The position numbers and the translations under genes were made by a program. This document shows positions 27,321-37,284 of a stretch of 64,000 bases of DNA, piece after piece. Origin of the DNA: Alcaligenes sp. SORT26 (GTDB lineage: Bacteria; Pseudomonadota; Gammaproteobacteria; Burkholderiales; Burkholderiaceae_B); assembly GCF_017377875.1 (NCBI RefSeq), contig NZ_CP070975.1:2356001-2420000 (forward strand). Reading direction: 5' to 3'. The first letter of the stretch is position 1; every line of letters starts with the position of its first letter. The notes below the pieces were generated by a model. The model searched no databases. It was given only the letters and a program-made list of their open reading frames with translations, and had not been told where the DNA came from.

Positions 27321-30122
27321 ATGTCGAACAAGAAACGCAGCACCTATGTGCTGGTGCAGATGGCCTTGTTGAGCCTGTTTTTGCCGAACATCGCCCAGGC
27401 AGAACCAGACAACTCGCTAGAGCAATGGCGCACTAAAGAATACAAACGTCAGCCTGGCCTGGACATGATCAATGCCGCCAAAGCCTATTCACTAGGTTTT
27501 ACTGGCAAGGGCGTGACGGTCGGCTATCTGGACTCGGGGATTGAGGCCAAACACCCGGAGTTTGCGGGTGCGATTGCGGGCGGCTTTGACTTCAACACGG
27601 ATACCCACTATGCCAACGGTCAAGGCATAGACGCCGATCCTCCAGCAGGTCACGGCAGCCACGTTGCGGGCATTATTGGCGCACGCCGCGACGGAGTAGG
27701 CATGCACGGTGTCGCCTTCAACAGCCAGCTCTTTGCTGTCGCCTACGATACGAGAGACGACGATGATGACATGCTTGGCAACGACCCTTTTGAGCCGGAC
27801 CCACGCGACCAAGCTGCCGCATTCGACCGCGTTGCCTCCCAAGGCTGGAACTATCTGGCTCAGTTCAAACTGCCCATCATCAACAGCAGCCTGGGAGTCA
27901 ACGGTTGCAACAATGCCAGCTCCCCACCACCCTGTAATGTCGTGGACTACGGCTCCCCCGAAGGCGTGCTGGATTGGCAGCCACTGGCTATCGAGGCTTT
28001 TCACAACAGCGTAGATGCAGGCTCCCTGATGGTATTTGCCACCGGCAATGAATCGCAGGACCACCCCGACCTGCTGGCTGGCTCCCCCTACTGGTTTCCT
28101 GAACTAAAAGATAATTGGCTGGCGGTAACGGCCCTGGGCGAGGATGGATCTTTAGCCTCCTATGCGAACAAGTGCGGCGTGGCAGCCGAGTGGTGTCTGG
28201 CCGCCCCCGGTGGTGACGACGACCCAGGGATTAATTCGGTCCAATCCTCGGGCGGCTATGTCGCCTTTAGCGGCACCTCCATGGCCTCTCCGCACGTAGC
28301 GGGTGGTGCTGCCCTGGTAAAGGAAGCTTTCCCTTACTTCACGGCGTATCACCTGCAACAAACTTTGTTGACCACCGCTACCGACATGGGTGACCCCAGC
28401 ATTTATGGCTGGGGCCTGTTGAACGTCGGTAAAGCCGTACAAGGCCCCGGACAATTTACGCGCCTATTCGACGTAGACACGCTGGGCTACAACTCGACTT
28501 TCGCCAATGACATCAATGGCACAGGCGGCTTGCACAAGCGCGGCTCCGGCTCTTTGGAGCTGACGGGCAATAACAGCTATACCGGCGACACCACTGTCAG
28601 CGGTGGTCGTCTGGCCGTCAATGGCACACTGGCTTCTGCCGTGACCGTTGAACGTGAGGGAACGCTGGGTGGTTCCGGTACGGTTTCTAAAGTTGATAAC
28701 TACGGCACCCTGGCTCCAGGCAACTCGGTTGGAACGCTAACCGTCAACGGCGACTACACAGCGCATGCTGGCTCGGTACATGAACTGGAAGTTGGCCCCG
28801 CAGGTGCGACAGATCGCCTGGTGGTTGGCGGTGCAGCCCATATCGACGGCACACTGAAACTGGCCGGTGGCCCCTTCCGCCAGAACGTCGCCTATTCCTT
28901 TCTGGATGCCGCCAACGGTGTGACAGGTCAGTACAGCCACATCACTTACGAGATGGCTTTCCTGTCGCCAACGCTGCTCTACGGCCCCAGCCTGTCCTTG
29001 ATGATCAAGCGCAATGACACGCCGTTTGCCGCATTTTCCAGTACCGGCAACCAGAAAGCCGTGGCCAATGCCCTGGATACCGGCTCGGACCAGCCACCAG
29101 CCGCGATGGCTGAACTGTATGACACGGTGCTCAATGCCCAGTCCAGCAGCGTGGCGGGCTATATGGAGCAGTTACAAGGTCAGATCCATGCAGGCACCAC
29201 CTCCGCCCTGCTGAGCAACGGCGACCTGCTGCCCCGCACCTTAGGCAAACAAGCTTCGGGCGCTCGTAATGCAACTGGCAAAGAGACCGTTTTGTGGGCT
29301 GAAGTCATCCATCAGCAACGTGATCTGGATGGTGACGACAACAGCCAGGATGTACGCCACAAAGTGGGCGGTCTGTTCCTGGGTGGCGATACCGCTATCG
29401 GCGATCAAGGTTGGCGCATGGGTGCGTCCTTGGGTTATCTGGAAAACCGCATCAAGCTGGATGATCGTCGTCAGAGTTCGCGCAGCAATAGCTACAGCGC
29501 GGCCCTGTACGGGACACAGGCTTGGGAAATGGGCTCTGGCAGTCTGAACCTGCTGGCCGGTGGTGCTTACACCCGCCACAGCCTGGACAGCGAGCGCTCC
29601 ATCTCCGTTCATCAAAGCGAGACCCTGAAAGCAGACTACAAAGCGCATAGCATTCAAGCCTTTGCCCAGTTGGGTTACCGCATGCCGGTCAGCCCACGTT
29701 CCAGCGTAGAACCCTATGCCAGCGTGAATTGGCATCAACTACGTCACGGCTCCTTCAGTGAATCTGGTGGTCAAGCCGCCTTGCGTGGTGACTCGCAACG
29801 CCAGAACTTGAGCACCGTAACGCTGGGCCTGCGCGGCACCACGGAACTGGACTTGTCCAAAACCACGCTGTCCTTAAGTGCAGGTTTGGGCTGGCGTCAT
29901 GCCCTGGGTGACACCACACCCGAGCGTGAACTGGCCTTTGCTGCCTTGCCCGGCAGCAACTTCCGCGTCAGCGGGGCTCCTATCGCCAAGAATGCCGCTG
30001 TTGCCGAGTTGGGCGCAGAGCTGAAAGCGGGCAAAAGCACCTCCTTCGGCCTGAACTACCAGGGTCAGTTTGGCCGCAATCAGGATCATGCTGGCTCGCT
30101 GTTCATGAAGGTTCGTTTCTAA
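27321..30122 (+). CDS. S8 subtilisin-like serine protease autotransporter (type Va secretion)
   Basis: 933 aa from the ATG at 27321; earlier in-frame starts lack a ribosome site. A signal peptide (1-27, ending NIAQA) leads to an S8 protease domain with catalytic Asp71 (YLDSG), His111 (GHGSHVAG), oxyanion Asn243 (TGNES) and Ser320 (SGTSMASPHVAG). A passenger-associated repeat follows (about 420-500; TGNNSYTGDTTVSGGRL, GTLAPGNSVGTLTVNGDY). The beta-barrel occupies about 650-933 and ends MKVRF, with the terminal Phe needed for Bam recognition. An Asp run (RDDDDDM) near 145-151 may bind calcium. It resembles SphB1/SSP-type proteases that mature other surface proteins; the target is unknown. Confidence 0.92.
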   Translation: MSNKKRSTYVLVQMALLSLFLPNIAQAEPDNSLEQWRTKEYKRQPGLDMINAAKAYSLGFTGKGVTVGYLDSGIEAKHPEFAGAIAGGFDFNTDTHYANGQGIDADPPAGHGSHVAGIIGARRDGVGMHGVAFNSQLFAVAYDTRDDDDDMLGNDPFEPDPRDQAAAFDRVASQGWNYLAQFKLPIINSSLGVNGCNNASSPPPCNVVDYGSPEGVLDWQPLAIEAFHNSVDAGSLMVFATGNESQDHPDLLAGSPYWFPELKDNWLAVTALGEDGSLASYANKCGVAAEWCLAAPGGDDDPGINSVQSSGGYVAFSGTSMASPHVAGGAALVKEAFPYFTAYHLQQTLLTTATDMGDPSIYGWGLLNVGKAVQGPGQFTRLFDVDTLGYNSTFANDINGTGGLHKRGSGSLELTGNNSYTGDTTVSGGRLAVNGTLASAVTVEREGTLGGSGTVSKVDNYGTLAPGNSVGTLTVNGDYTAHAGSVHELEVGPAGATDRLVVGGAAHIDGTLKLAGGPFRQNVAYSFLDAANGVTGQYSHITYEMAFLSPTLLYGPSLSLMIKRNDTPFAAFSSTGNQKAVANALDTGSDQPPAAMAELYDTVLNAQSSSVAGYMEQLQGQIHAGTTSALLSNGDLLPRTLGKQASGARNATGKETVLWAEVIHQQRDLDGDDNSQDVRHKVGGLFLGGDTAIGDQGWRMGASLGYLENRIKLDDRRQSSRSNSYSAALYGTQAWEMGSGSLNLLAGGAYTRHSLDSERSISVHQSETLKADYKAHSIQAFAQLGYRMPVSPRSSVEPYASVNWHQLRHGSFSESGGQAALRGDSQRQNLSTVTLGLRGTTELDLSKTTLSLSAGLGWRHALGDTTPERELAFAALPGSNFRVSGAPIAKNAAVAELGAELKAGKSTSFGLNYQGQFGRNQDHAGSLFMKVRF

Positions 30123-30133
30123 GCAGGACGAAA

Positions 30134-30166
30134 AACACGGGGCTGACAGCGCGTCAGCCCCGTGTT
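30134..30166. terminator. strong hairpin after the autotransporter
   Basis: A perfect 14-bp GC-rich stem (30134-30147 with 30153-30166, 5-nt loop) begins 12 nt past the autotransporter stop. There is no classical T-run on the plus strand; on the minus strand a short TTTTTCG follows, so it could also stop read-through from apt. Confidence 0.65.
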
Positions 30167-30189
30167 CTATCAAATAGACGGGCATGAAA

Positions 30190-30221
30190 AATCCCTGCGA
30201 TGCTCAAGCACGACAGGGATT
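30190..30221. repeat. interrupted hairpin in the autotransporter/apt spacer
   Basis: An 8-bp outer stem (AATCCCTG/CAGGGATT) encloses an inner TGCT/AGCA stem. It is the middle one of three hairpins packed into 142 nt between convergent genes. No T-run. Confidence 0.45.
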
Positions 30222-30236
30222 AAGGCTACAAGGCTA

Positions 30237-30255
30237 AACCGGCGTTACGCCGGTT
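30237..30255 (-). terminator. probable terminator of apt
   Basis: A perfect 8-bp stem (AACCGGCG/CGCCGGTT, 3-nt loop) starts 10 nt past the apt stop codon, followed on the minus strand by TTAGCC. The T-run is weak. Confidence 0.5.
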
Positions 30256-30264
30256 AAATAGCGA

Positions 30265-30816
30265 TTAGCGATCAGATTCGTTAAAACTACAGACGGTGTA
30301 AACCGACAGGCCGGAATCCTTCACGGCTTTAGATCCACCCAGCTCAGGCAAATCAATAATGGCAGCGGCTTCCACTACGTTGGCACCCAAACGCTGCAGC
30401 AATCGGGCAGCAGCCAACAGGGTGCCACCGGTAGCGATCAGGTCGTCGATCAGCAAAACGCGCTGTCCAGGACGCACAGAGTCAGTGTGCATTTCAACGC
30501 TGGCATTGCCATATTCCAGGGAATACTCTTCAGCCACGGTATTGAAAGGCAGCTTGCCTTTCTTGCGCACGGGCACAAAACCCAGATTCAGTTCGTAAGC
30601 CAGAACCGAGCCCACAATAAAGCCACGCGCATCCACACCCGCCACCAGATCCAGCTTTTGTCCCATGTAGCGGTAGACAAACAGATCAATCAATACCCGG
30701 AAGGAACGCGGGTCTTGCAGGACCGTCGTGATATCGCGGAAAGTCACCCCTGGCTTAGGCCAGTCCGGCACATTGCGAATGATTTGACGGATGTACTGGG
30801 TGGGATCAATTTGCAT
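30265..30816 (-). CDS. apt: adenine phosphoribosyltransferase
   Basis: 183 aa from [10 protein letters not shown] at 30816; the open frame continues 22 codons upstream but those residues do not fit the family. It salvages adenine to AMP with PRPP. Visible features are [17 protein letters not shown], the [10 protein letters not shown] flexible-loop region, [11 protein letters not shown], and the PRPP-binding motif [14 protein letters not shown]. MtnN at 6.6 kb is one source of adenine. It is separated from cydC by about 170 nt and probably has its own promoter. Confidence 0.95.
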   Translation of the reverse strand: MQIDPTQYIRQIIRNVPDWPKPGVTFRDITTVLQDPRSFRVLIDLFVYRYMGQKLDLVAGVDARGFIVGSVLAYELNLGFVPVRKKGKLPFNTVAEEYSLEYGNASVEMHTDSVRPGQRVLLIDDLIATGGTLLAAARLLQRLGANVVEAAAIIDLPELGGSKAVKDSGLSVYTVCSFNESDR

Positions 30817-30986
30817 GTCAAAGCTTCTACAACAAAAAATCCGGACGCGGAGGGCGCTCTTGGATACGTTGCAAGTGTACACAATTGGGCAGCAGCAACA
30901 AGGGCTCGCCCGGCTTGTGCCCGTAAGTTGTACTAATACGACGCGATTGAGCAGAAATCCTCACAGACTTGACCCGACGCGTCCTT

Positions 30987-32681
30987 TTAGTTTGGCTCTA
31001 AAGTATTTTTTCCAGTGCTGGAACCGGCCTGCAAACGACCGGCATCGAACTGATAAACCTGGTCAAGCAAAGGCAGCAAACGGGTATCGTGGGTCGCCAT
31101 AATGACGGTTTTGCCCCGCGCTGCCACCAGAATATCCTGCATCAGGGCCTGGCTGGTGGGGCCATCCAGACTGGCTGTGGGTTCATCCAGAAACCAGATA
31201 TGCGCAGGCGACAATAGCACCCGCGCCAGGCACAAGCGGCGCTGCTGTCCCAAGGACAATTGCTGCCCGCCCTCCCCCAGCCAGGTATCCAAGCCTTGCG
31301 GCAAATCTCGTACCACTGCATCTAACTGCGCATCGTGAAGCACCTGCCAAATACGCTGTTCTGATGCGGCAGGTTCGGCCAGCAATAAATTGTCTCGTAC
31401 AGAACCCAGAAACAGCGGTGAATCCTGGGCTAACAAGGCGCAATGATCAAACCAGCTAGCGCGAGTCCACTGTTGAGCCGCCACGCCATCAATCTGATAC
31501 TGCTGACCCGGTACAGGCAGAAGACGCATCAGCACGCCTAGCAAGGTCGACTTGCCAGAGCCGCTCGGGCCGAAAATGGCAATGTGCTCACCGGGCGGCA
31601 CGCGTAGCGACAAGTGCTCCAGCACGGGCTGCGAACCATAGGCAAAATTCAGGTCTGTAATTTCCAGCAAAGCGGGCTTGTCCAAGGCAATGACTTGCCC
31701 CTGCTCCTGTTCAGCCTCAAGCGGCTCATCCAGAATCATCAACAGGCGATTGCTGGCTGCCTGCACTTCACCCAAGCGCGAAGCGCCCCGCATCATGGGA
31801 GCCATGATCTCGAACAGGCCCAGCAAAGCCAGTACCAGACCCACCCACAAAGGGCCGCTCATGGCTTGTACATTGACTTGCTGTGCGCCCACGATCAGAC
31901 AGGTCATCAAGGCCACGCCCATCAAGACTTGCTGGGAAAACTGCCCGACAATTCCCCAACCATTGCTGCGCAAACGAGCTTGCCCCAGTTCCTGACTCAA
32001 CTTGTCCACTTGCTCCTGCACAGCATCAGCCGCGGCAAACACCTGGATATCGGCATAAGCACGAATAGCCTGATGCACCAGAACACGCTGACGGTTCTCC
32101 AACTGATGGACCTGCTGGGCGGCACGGCTGGCTCCGCGTGCACAAACATAAGGAACCAGGCAGGCGGCCAGCAGCAAACAAGCCAGAATCAGCCAAGCCC
32201 ACCACGACAGCCAGGTTTGCAGCACGGCACTGAATACCAGCCCCGCCACAACTGCTGTTGTCAAAGGCACCAGAATCAGCAAGAGCACCAGATCCAGAAT
32301 AGCTACGTCAGACGTCAGGCTGGATGCCAGCTCACCATCCCGGAACTGAGCCAGACGGGATTGGCTAAAACGGCTCAAGCGTCCAAAAACCAGGCTGCGT
32401 ATGCGCACCTGTAGATCCAGTGTCAGGGCATGTCCGACCACTCGCTCCAGGTAGCGGGAGGTGATGCGCCAAAAAGACAGACCGCGAATCATGGCCGACG
32501 GGCCAAACAGGTTGAAAACAATACCCATCGTCGCCAGGAACGCACTGCTCAAAAACCAGCCCGCTACGCCCAACAGCCCCACACCGGCGGCTACGGTACT
32601 GATGGCTAAAAGGACAGTGAATAGAACCGCCCCGCGACGGGCACGCAAACTGGAACCCAGGAGACGAAACCATGCTTTCAT
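30987..32681 (-). CDS. cydC: heterodimeric glutathione/cysteine ABC exporter subunit CydC
   Basis: 564 aa, with the start at 32681 chosen because its ATG overlaps the TGA of cydD by 4 nt. Six membrane helices (about 1-300) precede the ATPase domain: Walker A IFGPSGSGKSTLLG, signature LSLGQQRRLCLARVLL, Walker B IWFLDEPTASLD and the H-loop THDTRL. CydDC exports thiols (and has been found to handle heme) across the inner membrane and is required to assemble cytochrome bd. Last gene of the cyd operon. Confidence 0.92.
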   Translation of the reverse strand: MKAWFRLLGSSLRARRGAVLFTVLLAISTVAAGVGLLGVAGWFLSSAFLATMGIVFNLFGPSAMIRGLSFWRITSRYLERVVGHALTLDLQVRIRSLVFGRLSRFSQSRLAQFRDGELASSLTSDVAILDLVLLLILVPLTTAVVAGLVFSAVLQTWLSWWAWLILACLLLAACLVPYVCARGASRAAQQVHQLENRQRVLVHQAIRAYADIQVFAAADAVQEQVDKLSQELGQARLRSNGWGIVGQFSQQVLMGVALMTCLIVGAQQVNVQAMSGPLWVGLVLALLGLFEIMAPMMRGASRLGEVQAASNRLLMILDEPLEAEQEQGQVIALDKPALLEITDLNFAYGSQPVLEHLSLRVPPGEHIAIFGPSGSGKSTLLGVLMRLLPVPGQQYQIDGVAAQQWTRASWFDHCALLAQDSPLFLGSVRDNLLLAEPAASEQRIWQVLHDAQLDAVVRDLPQGLDTWLGEGGQQLSLGQQRRLCLARVLLSPAHIWFLDEPTASLDGPTSQALMQDILVAARGKTVIMATHDTRLLPLLDQVYQFDAGRLQAGSSTGKNTLEPN

Positions 32682-34378
32682 GCCGTCAGGGCTCCTTGGG
32701 CGATACGCAACTGGTTCGAGCACATGGCGGCCAACTCCTCGTCATGCGTCGCTACGACCAGACAACGGCCCCGGCAGAAACGAAGAATGTTGTGCATGAC
32801 ACGATCTCGTGTCGCGGCGTCCAGGCGAGAGCTGGGTTCATCCAGCAACACAACATGGGGGTCCGTCAGGAACAGGCGGGCCAAGGCCAGGCGCTGAATC
32901 TGGCCGCCAGACAGACCAAAACCACCCTCTCCCAAGGCGGTCTGCAAGCTATCGGGCAAAGCGCGCACGAATTCCGCTGCACAGGCTTGTTCCAGAGCTT
33001 GCCAAAGCTGTTCATCGCTGGCTTGGGGAGCGGCCAGACGCAAACCATCGGCAATCGTGCCCATGGCTAAAAAGGCTTGTTGAGAAATCAGCACCACACC
33101 GTCGTGACGAGTCAGCAAACGACCGGCCGTGTCGCTATTGCGCAGCAGGATTTCACCCTGCGCTAAAGGCCGTAAACCGATCAGGCTTTCCAGCAAGCTG
33201 GTTTTGCCAGAGCCACTGGCGCCCAGCAAAGCGTAAGACTGATCTATATAGAGTTGCAGGCCGGGCACTTCCAGCAAGGTCCCCTGCCCGCTCAACTGCG
33301 GCAAATGCAGATGACGCAATACCAATACCGGCAAGTTGGGAAAAACTGCCTCATGGTCTGCGCTGGTGGGGGCTGCAGGAATCAAATCCTGACCCAGTTT
33401 TGCCCACAGTCTGTCGACCTCTACCGCAGCCGCACGCGCCGCTGCCCGGTCATGATAATTGGCGGCTAACTGACGCAATGGCTGGTAAGCCTCGGGGGCC
33501 AGGAGCAAACAGAACAAGCCTTGCTGCAAACTGATGCCTGAAAAGGACTCGCCCAGATAGCCCAGGTAACCCAAACCAATATAGACAGCGATCCCCGCCA
33601 CTCCCAGGGCCGCAAAGAACTCCAGTACGGCGGACGATAGAAATGCAATACGCAGCACTTTCATGGTGCGCGTACGTAATTCCTGGCTGGCCAGTTCGAC
33701 ACGCTGCAACTCATCCTGCCCACGCCCCATCAGACTCAGGGTAAAGATCCCGCGCAGGCGGTCAGCAAAAAAACCGGATAAACGTAGCGTGGTTTGCTGC
33801 TGCTCTCGGCTGGCGGCTTCTGCCCCCCAACCGACCAAGGCCATGAACAAGGGAATCAAGGGTGTGCTCAGCAGCAAAATCAAAGCCACAATGCCATCCA
33901 CCGGCAAGACAGCCAGCACCAATGCCAACGGCACCAGAGCCGCAGCCGCCATGCAAGGGATGTAGCGCGTCACAAAGCCATCCAGGGCTTCAATTTGCGT
34001 GATCAGGCTAGTGGACAGTTCGCCGCTATTGCTGGCCCGCAAACGGGGCACCGTACTGCGAAATAGTCGAGCAAACAAGTCGGAACGCAGCCCCTGCTTC
34101 AGTTGTTCTGAAACCTTCTGGGCACGGCGTTCGCCGAAAGCGGAAACGGCGGCCCGCAGCAATAAGAGCACAGCCACCATCAAGATAGAAACAAGCTGCC
34201 CGGTCCAAGGCAATCCATCGACCACAATGGCCTGCACAATTTGCGCCAGCAACCAGGCTTGAGGAATCAGTAATGCACCGGCCAGCACCGGGGTCAGCAT
34301 GGAAACCCGCAAAGCCGTGCGGGCGCGGCTGGAGAATTGCTCCAGCCACTGTTGCGCCGTTGGACTTTGCGGGGTCAA
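32678..34378 (-). CDS. cydD: heterodimeric glutathione/cysteine ABC exporter subunit CydD
   Basis: 566 aa. The start appears to be TTG at 34378, directly after the TGA of cydX (TGATTG), with GAGG 6 nt upstream inside the end of cydX; the next Met would remove part of the first membrane helix. Membrane domain about 20-300, then the ATPase: Walker A LLGASGSGKTSLLE, signature LSGGQIQRLALARLFL, Walker B VVLLDEPSSRLD, H-loop THDEEL. Partner of CydC for bd oxidase maturation. Confidence 0.92.
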   Translation of the reverse strand: MTPQSPTAQQWLEQFSSRARTALRVSMLTPVLAGALLIPQAWLLAQIVQAIVVDGLPWTGQLVSILMVAVLLLLRAAVSAFGERRAQKVSEQLKQGLRSDLFARLFRSTVPRLRASNSGELSTSLITQIEALDGFVTRYIPCMAAAALVPLALVLAVLPVDGIVALILLLSTPLIPLFMALVGWGAEAASREQQQTTLRLSGFFADRLRGIFTLSLMGRGQDELQRVELASQELRTRTMKVLRIAFLSSAVLEFFAALGVAGIAVYIGLGYLGYLGESFSGISLQQGLFCLLLAPEAYQPLRQLAANYHDRAAARAAAVEVDRLWAKLGQDLIPAAPTSADHEAVFPNLPVLVLRHLHLPQLSGQGTLLEVPGLQLYIDQSYALLGASGSGKTSLLESLIGLRPLAQGEILLRNSDTAGRLLTRHDGVVLISQQAFLAMGTIADGLRLAAPQASDEQLWQALEQACAAEFVRALPDSLQTALGEGGFGLSGGQIQRLALARLFLTDPHVVLLDEPSSRLDAATRDRVMHNILRFCRGRCLVVATHDEELAAMCSNQLRIAQGALTA

Positions 34379-34519
34379 TCAGACCTCGATGTCTGCATTG
34401 GCCTTGGAGGAAGCTGCATTCTGCAAAGCAGTGTTCTCACGCAGCTCGAACCACATCGCATTCAAGATAGAAAATGCGCAGGCCAAACCCAAACCTAGAA
34501 CCCAAGAGAAGTACCACAT
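34379..34519 (-). CDS. cydX: cytochrome bd oxidase small subunit CydX
   Basis: 46 aa: MWYFSWVLGLGLACAFSILN, then AMWFELRE and a hydrophilic tail. The single helix starting MWYFSW and the ExxE-like motif after it are diagnostic of CydX, which stabilises the CydAB heme site. A strong AAGGAGG lies 8 nt before the ATG, within the end of cydB, so cydB and cydX overlap or nearly touch. It is followed without a gap by cydD. Confidence 0.92.
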   Translation of the reverse strand: MWYFSWVLGLGLACAFSILNAMWFELRENTALQNAASSKANADIEV

Positions 34520-34533
34520 ATGCGCTGGCCTCC

Positions 34534-35685
34534 TTAGTAAGAATGAGAAGAATCGTTCATGCTGGCAATCGACACTTTGCCCCGCATCACGCGGTAAACC
34601 CAGGAGGTATAGAGCACGATGATGGGCAGGAACACCAGTGTCACCAGCAGCATGATCCACAAGGTCAAATGACTGGCCGAGGCATCAAACAAGGTCAGGC
34701 TGGAACCGGGGTTCAAGGACGAAGGCAAAAGGAAGGGGAAAACGGCAAAACCAAAAGTCAGGATGATGCCCCCCAAAGCCAGGGACGAGAACAGCAAGGC
34801 CAACAAGCCACGACCACGGCCCGCCAACAAGGCCCCCAGCAACAAGCCCACAAAACCGACAATTGGGGCCGCCCACAAGGCAGGCCAGGTACGGTAGTTG
34901 GCCAACCAGGCGCCTTGCACCATCTCTACTGTTTTACCAATCGGATTGGACATGGCATGGGCCACTTCAGGCCAAGGCATGCTGTAGCCATTCATCGCGC
35001 TGATCCACCAACCACCTGCCGCAAAGGCCAGAATAGAAAGCAGACCCAAAGGCATGGCCCAGGCACGTGCACGTCGAGCAACCTGATCACTGCCCTTCCA
35101 AGCCACCACAACCGCCCCCTGGAAAGCCAGCATCAACACGCTAAGCAGGCCACACAAGACGGCAAAGGGCTGGAACAGGCCGAAGAAGTTGCCGTGGTAC
35201 ATAGGACGCAGCGTGGTGGGGTCAAAGCCAAACGGCACGCCCAGCATGACGTTACCAATGGCCACCCCGAACACCAGCGCACAAACCAGACCCGAAGCAG
35301 TCCAGATCGCGTCCCAGTTACGACGCCAGCGCGTAGAGCTGAGTTTGCTGCGGTATTTGATGGCAACCGGGCGGACAATCAAGGCCACCAGGAGCAACAT
35401 CATGGCCAGGTAAAAGCCCGAGAACGCCATGGCATACAGCAAGGGCCAGGCCGCAAAAGCCACGCCACCGGCCACAATCAACCAGACCTGGTTACCTTCC
35501 CAGACCGGACCAATCACGTTGTACAGCGTGCGTCGCTCGTCATCGCTGCGAGCAACCAGTGGCAACACCATCGCCACACCCAGGTCAGCCCCGTCCATGA
35601 TGGCAAAGGCCGCCAGCAAAACGCCCAGCAGCAACCACCAGATGATGCGCAAGGTGTCGTAATCGAGAAGAATCAAATTATCCAT
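34534..35685 (-). CDS. cydB: cytochrome bd ubiquinol oxidase subunit II
   Basis: 383 aa (E. coli CydB is 379). About nine membrane helices; the N-terminal [23 protein letters not shown] and [19 protein letters not shown] are family hallmarks, including the conserved Trp/Glu residues near the quinol site. With CydA and CydX it forms the high-affinity terminal oxidase that reduces O2 with ubiquinol. It starts 15 nt after the cydA stop. Confidence 0.96.
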   Translation of the reverse strand: MDNLILLDYDTLRIIWWLLLGVLLAAFAIMDGADLGVAMVLPLVARSDDERRTLYNVIGPVWEGNQVWLIVAGGVAFAAWPLLYAMAFSGFYLAMMLLLVALIVRPVAIKYRSKLSSTRWRRNWDAIWTASGLVCALVFGVAIGNVMLGVPFGFDPTTLRPMYHGNFFGLFQPFAVLCGLLSVLMLAFQGAVVVAWKGSDQVARRARAWAMPLGLLSILAFAAGGWWISAMNGYSMPWPEVAHAMSNPIGKTVEMVQGAWLANYRTWPALWAAPIVGFVGLLLGALLAGRGRGLLALLFSSLALGGIILTFGFAVFPFLLPSSLNPGSSLTLFDASASHLTLWIMLLVTLVFLPIIVLYTSWVYRVMRGKVSIASMNDSSHSY

Positions 35686-35700
35686 GATGGTTCCCTCTCC

Positions 35701-37284
35701 TTAACCGCGCAGCAACGGAGCGTTGCGCGAACCATAAGACAAAGCGGACGGTGTCGCTGTGGCGCTCTCGTCATCCGGACCTTTGCGTATCGAGTGCAGC
35801 ATGACCTTGATACCGATCACCGCCAACGTGGAATAGAGCAGCAAGAAGATGCTCATACTGATCATCAGATCCACAAAGGACAAACCGGAAGCCGCATAGT
35901 ACGTGGGCAGGACACCTTCAATCGCCCAGGGCTGGCGTCCGAACTCGGCCACAAACCAGCCACATTCGATCGCAATCCAGGGAAGGGGAATACTCCAGAC
36001 AGCCGCTTTGAGCAGACGCGGGTGACGCTGCAGACGGTCACGCGATGCCAGCACAAAAGCCACGCCAAAGAACAGGATGAAGTACAGGCCCAACGCTACC
36101 ATCACACGGAAGCTCCAGAACAAAGGCGCAACCTGTGGCACCGTATCCCAGGCAGCCTGAGCAATAGTGTCGGTATCCGCTTTGGTGATGTCTTCGGTAT
36201 AGCGCTTGAGCAGCAAGGCGTAACCCAAGTCCTTCCAGTTATTGTCAAAGACGCGACGGGCCTCGATATTGCTGGCATCGGCACGTACTAGCTGAAGTGC
36301 CTCATAAGCCCGCAAGCCATTGGCGATTCGGATCTTGGCGTGTTCCACCAGCTCGTTAATACCCAACATGGGGGTACTGACGGAACGTGTCCCGATCAGC
36401 CCCATCACCCAGGGAATTTCCACGGCAAAGCGGTTTTCACGGGCTTCCTGATCCGGCCAGGCTATAAGATTGAAGCTCGCTGGTGCTTCCTCGGTTTCCC
36501 ACATGGATTCCATGGCCGCAATCTTCATTTGCTGGTGTTCAGTGGTCAGGTAACCACTTTCATCACCCAGAACCACCACGGACAGGGACGCCGCCAAACC
36601 GAAACTGGCCGCTACTGTCATGGAACGCTTGGCCAAATCAATATTACGGCCACGCAGCAAGTACCAGGCGCTGATGCCCATGACGAACATGGCACCCAGC
36701 ACGTAACCGGCACTAACGGTATGAACCACTTTGGCTTGCGCAACGGGATTGAGAATGACCTCGGCAAAGTCGGTCATTTCCATACGCATGGTGTGGGGGT
36801 TGAAGATGGCGCCGACCGGGTTCTGCATCCAGCCGTTAGCGACCAGAATCCACAGAGCCGACAGATTGGTGCCGATAGCGACCAGCCAGGTAACGATCAG
36901 GTGTCCCAGTTTGGAGAGACGGTCCCAGCCGAAAAAGAACAGGCCGACAAAGGTAGCTTCCAAGAAAAAAGCCATTAATCCTTCAATGGCTAGTGGCGCT
37001 CCGAAAATATCGCCTACATAGTGACTGTAATAGGCCCAGTTCATGCCGAACTGAAATTCCATCACAATCCCGGTGGCCACGCCCAAGGCAAAGTTAATGC
37101 CAAAGAGTACGCCCCAGAACTTGGTCATGCGGCGCCAGATGGCTTTGCCCGTCATGACATAAACGCTTTCCATAATGGCCAGCAAAAACGACAGGCCTAG
37201 CGTCAAGGGTACAAACAAAAAGTGAAACATCGCGGTGGAAGCAAATTGCAGCCGCGATAAGGTAACGACATCCAGATCAATCAT
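35701..37284 (-). CDS. cydA: cytochrome bd ubiquinol oxidase subunit I
   Basis: 527 aa, close to E. coli CydA (522), so of the long Q-loop type. Heme ligand candidates are His21 (AMFHFLF), the His of [14 protein letters not shown] (near 187), and the Met of [11 protein letters not shown]. The GRQPW motif ([16 protein letters not shown]) is present. It carries hemes b558, b595 and d. Its ATG lies 8 nt inside the end of gbsR, which couples it to the regulator. Confidence 0.96.
   Translation of the reverse strand: MIDLDVVTLSRLQFASTAMFHFLFVPLTLGLSFLLAIMESVYVMTGKAIWRRMTKFWGVLFGINFALGVATGIVMEFQFGMNWAYYSHYVGDIFGAPLAIEGLMAFFLEATFVGLFFFGWDRLSKLGHLIVTWLVAIGTNLSALWILVANGWMQNPVGAIFNPHTMRMEMTDFAEVILNPVAQAKVVHTVSAGYVLGAMFVMGISAWYLLRGRNIDLAKRSMTVAASFGLAASLSVVVLGDESGYLTTEHQQMKIAAMESMWETEEAPASFNLIAWPDQEARENRFAVEIPWVMGLIGTRSVSTPMLGINELVEHAKIRIANGLRAYEALQLVRADASNIEARRVFDNNWKDLGYALLLKRYTEDITKADTDTIAQAAWDTVPQVAPLFWSFRVMVALGLYFILFFGVAFVLASRDRLQRHPRLLKAAVWSIPLPWIAIECGWFVAEFGRQPWAIEGVLPTYYAASGLSFVDLMISMSIFLLLYSTLAVIGIKVMLHSIRKGPDDESATATPSALSYGSRNAPLLRG

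Noticed and set aside
34474-36291. 605-codon open frame on the plus strand
   Set aside because: Antisense to cydB and cydA; composition is Gln/His/Arg/Thr-rich low complexity and no family is recognisable.
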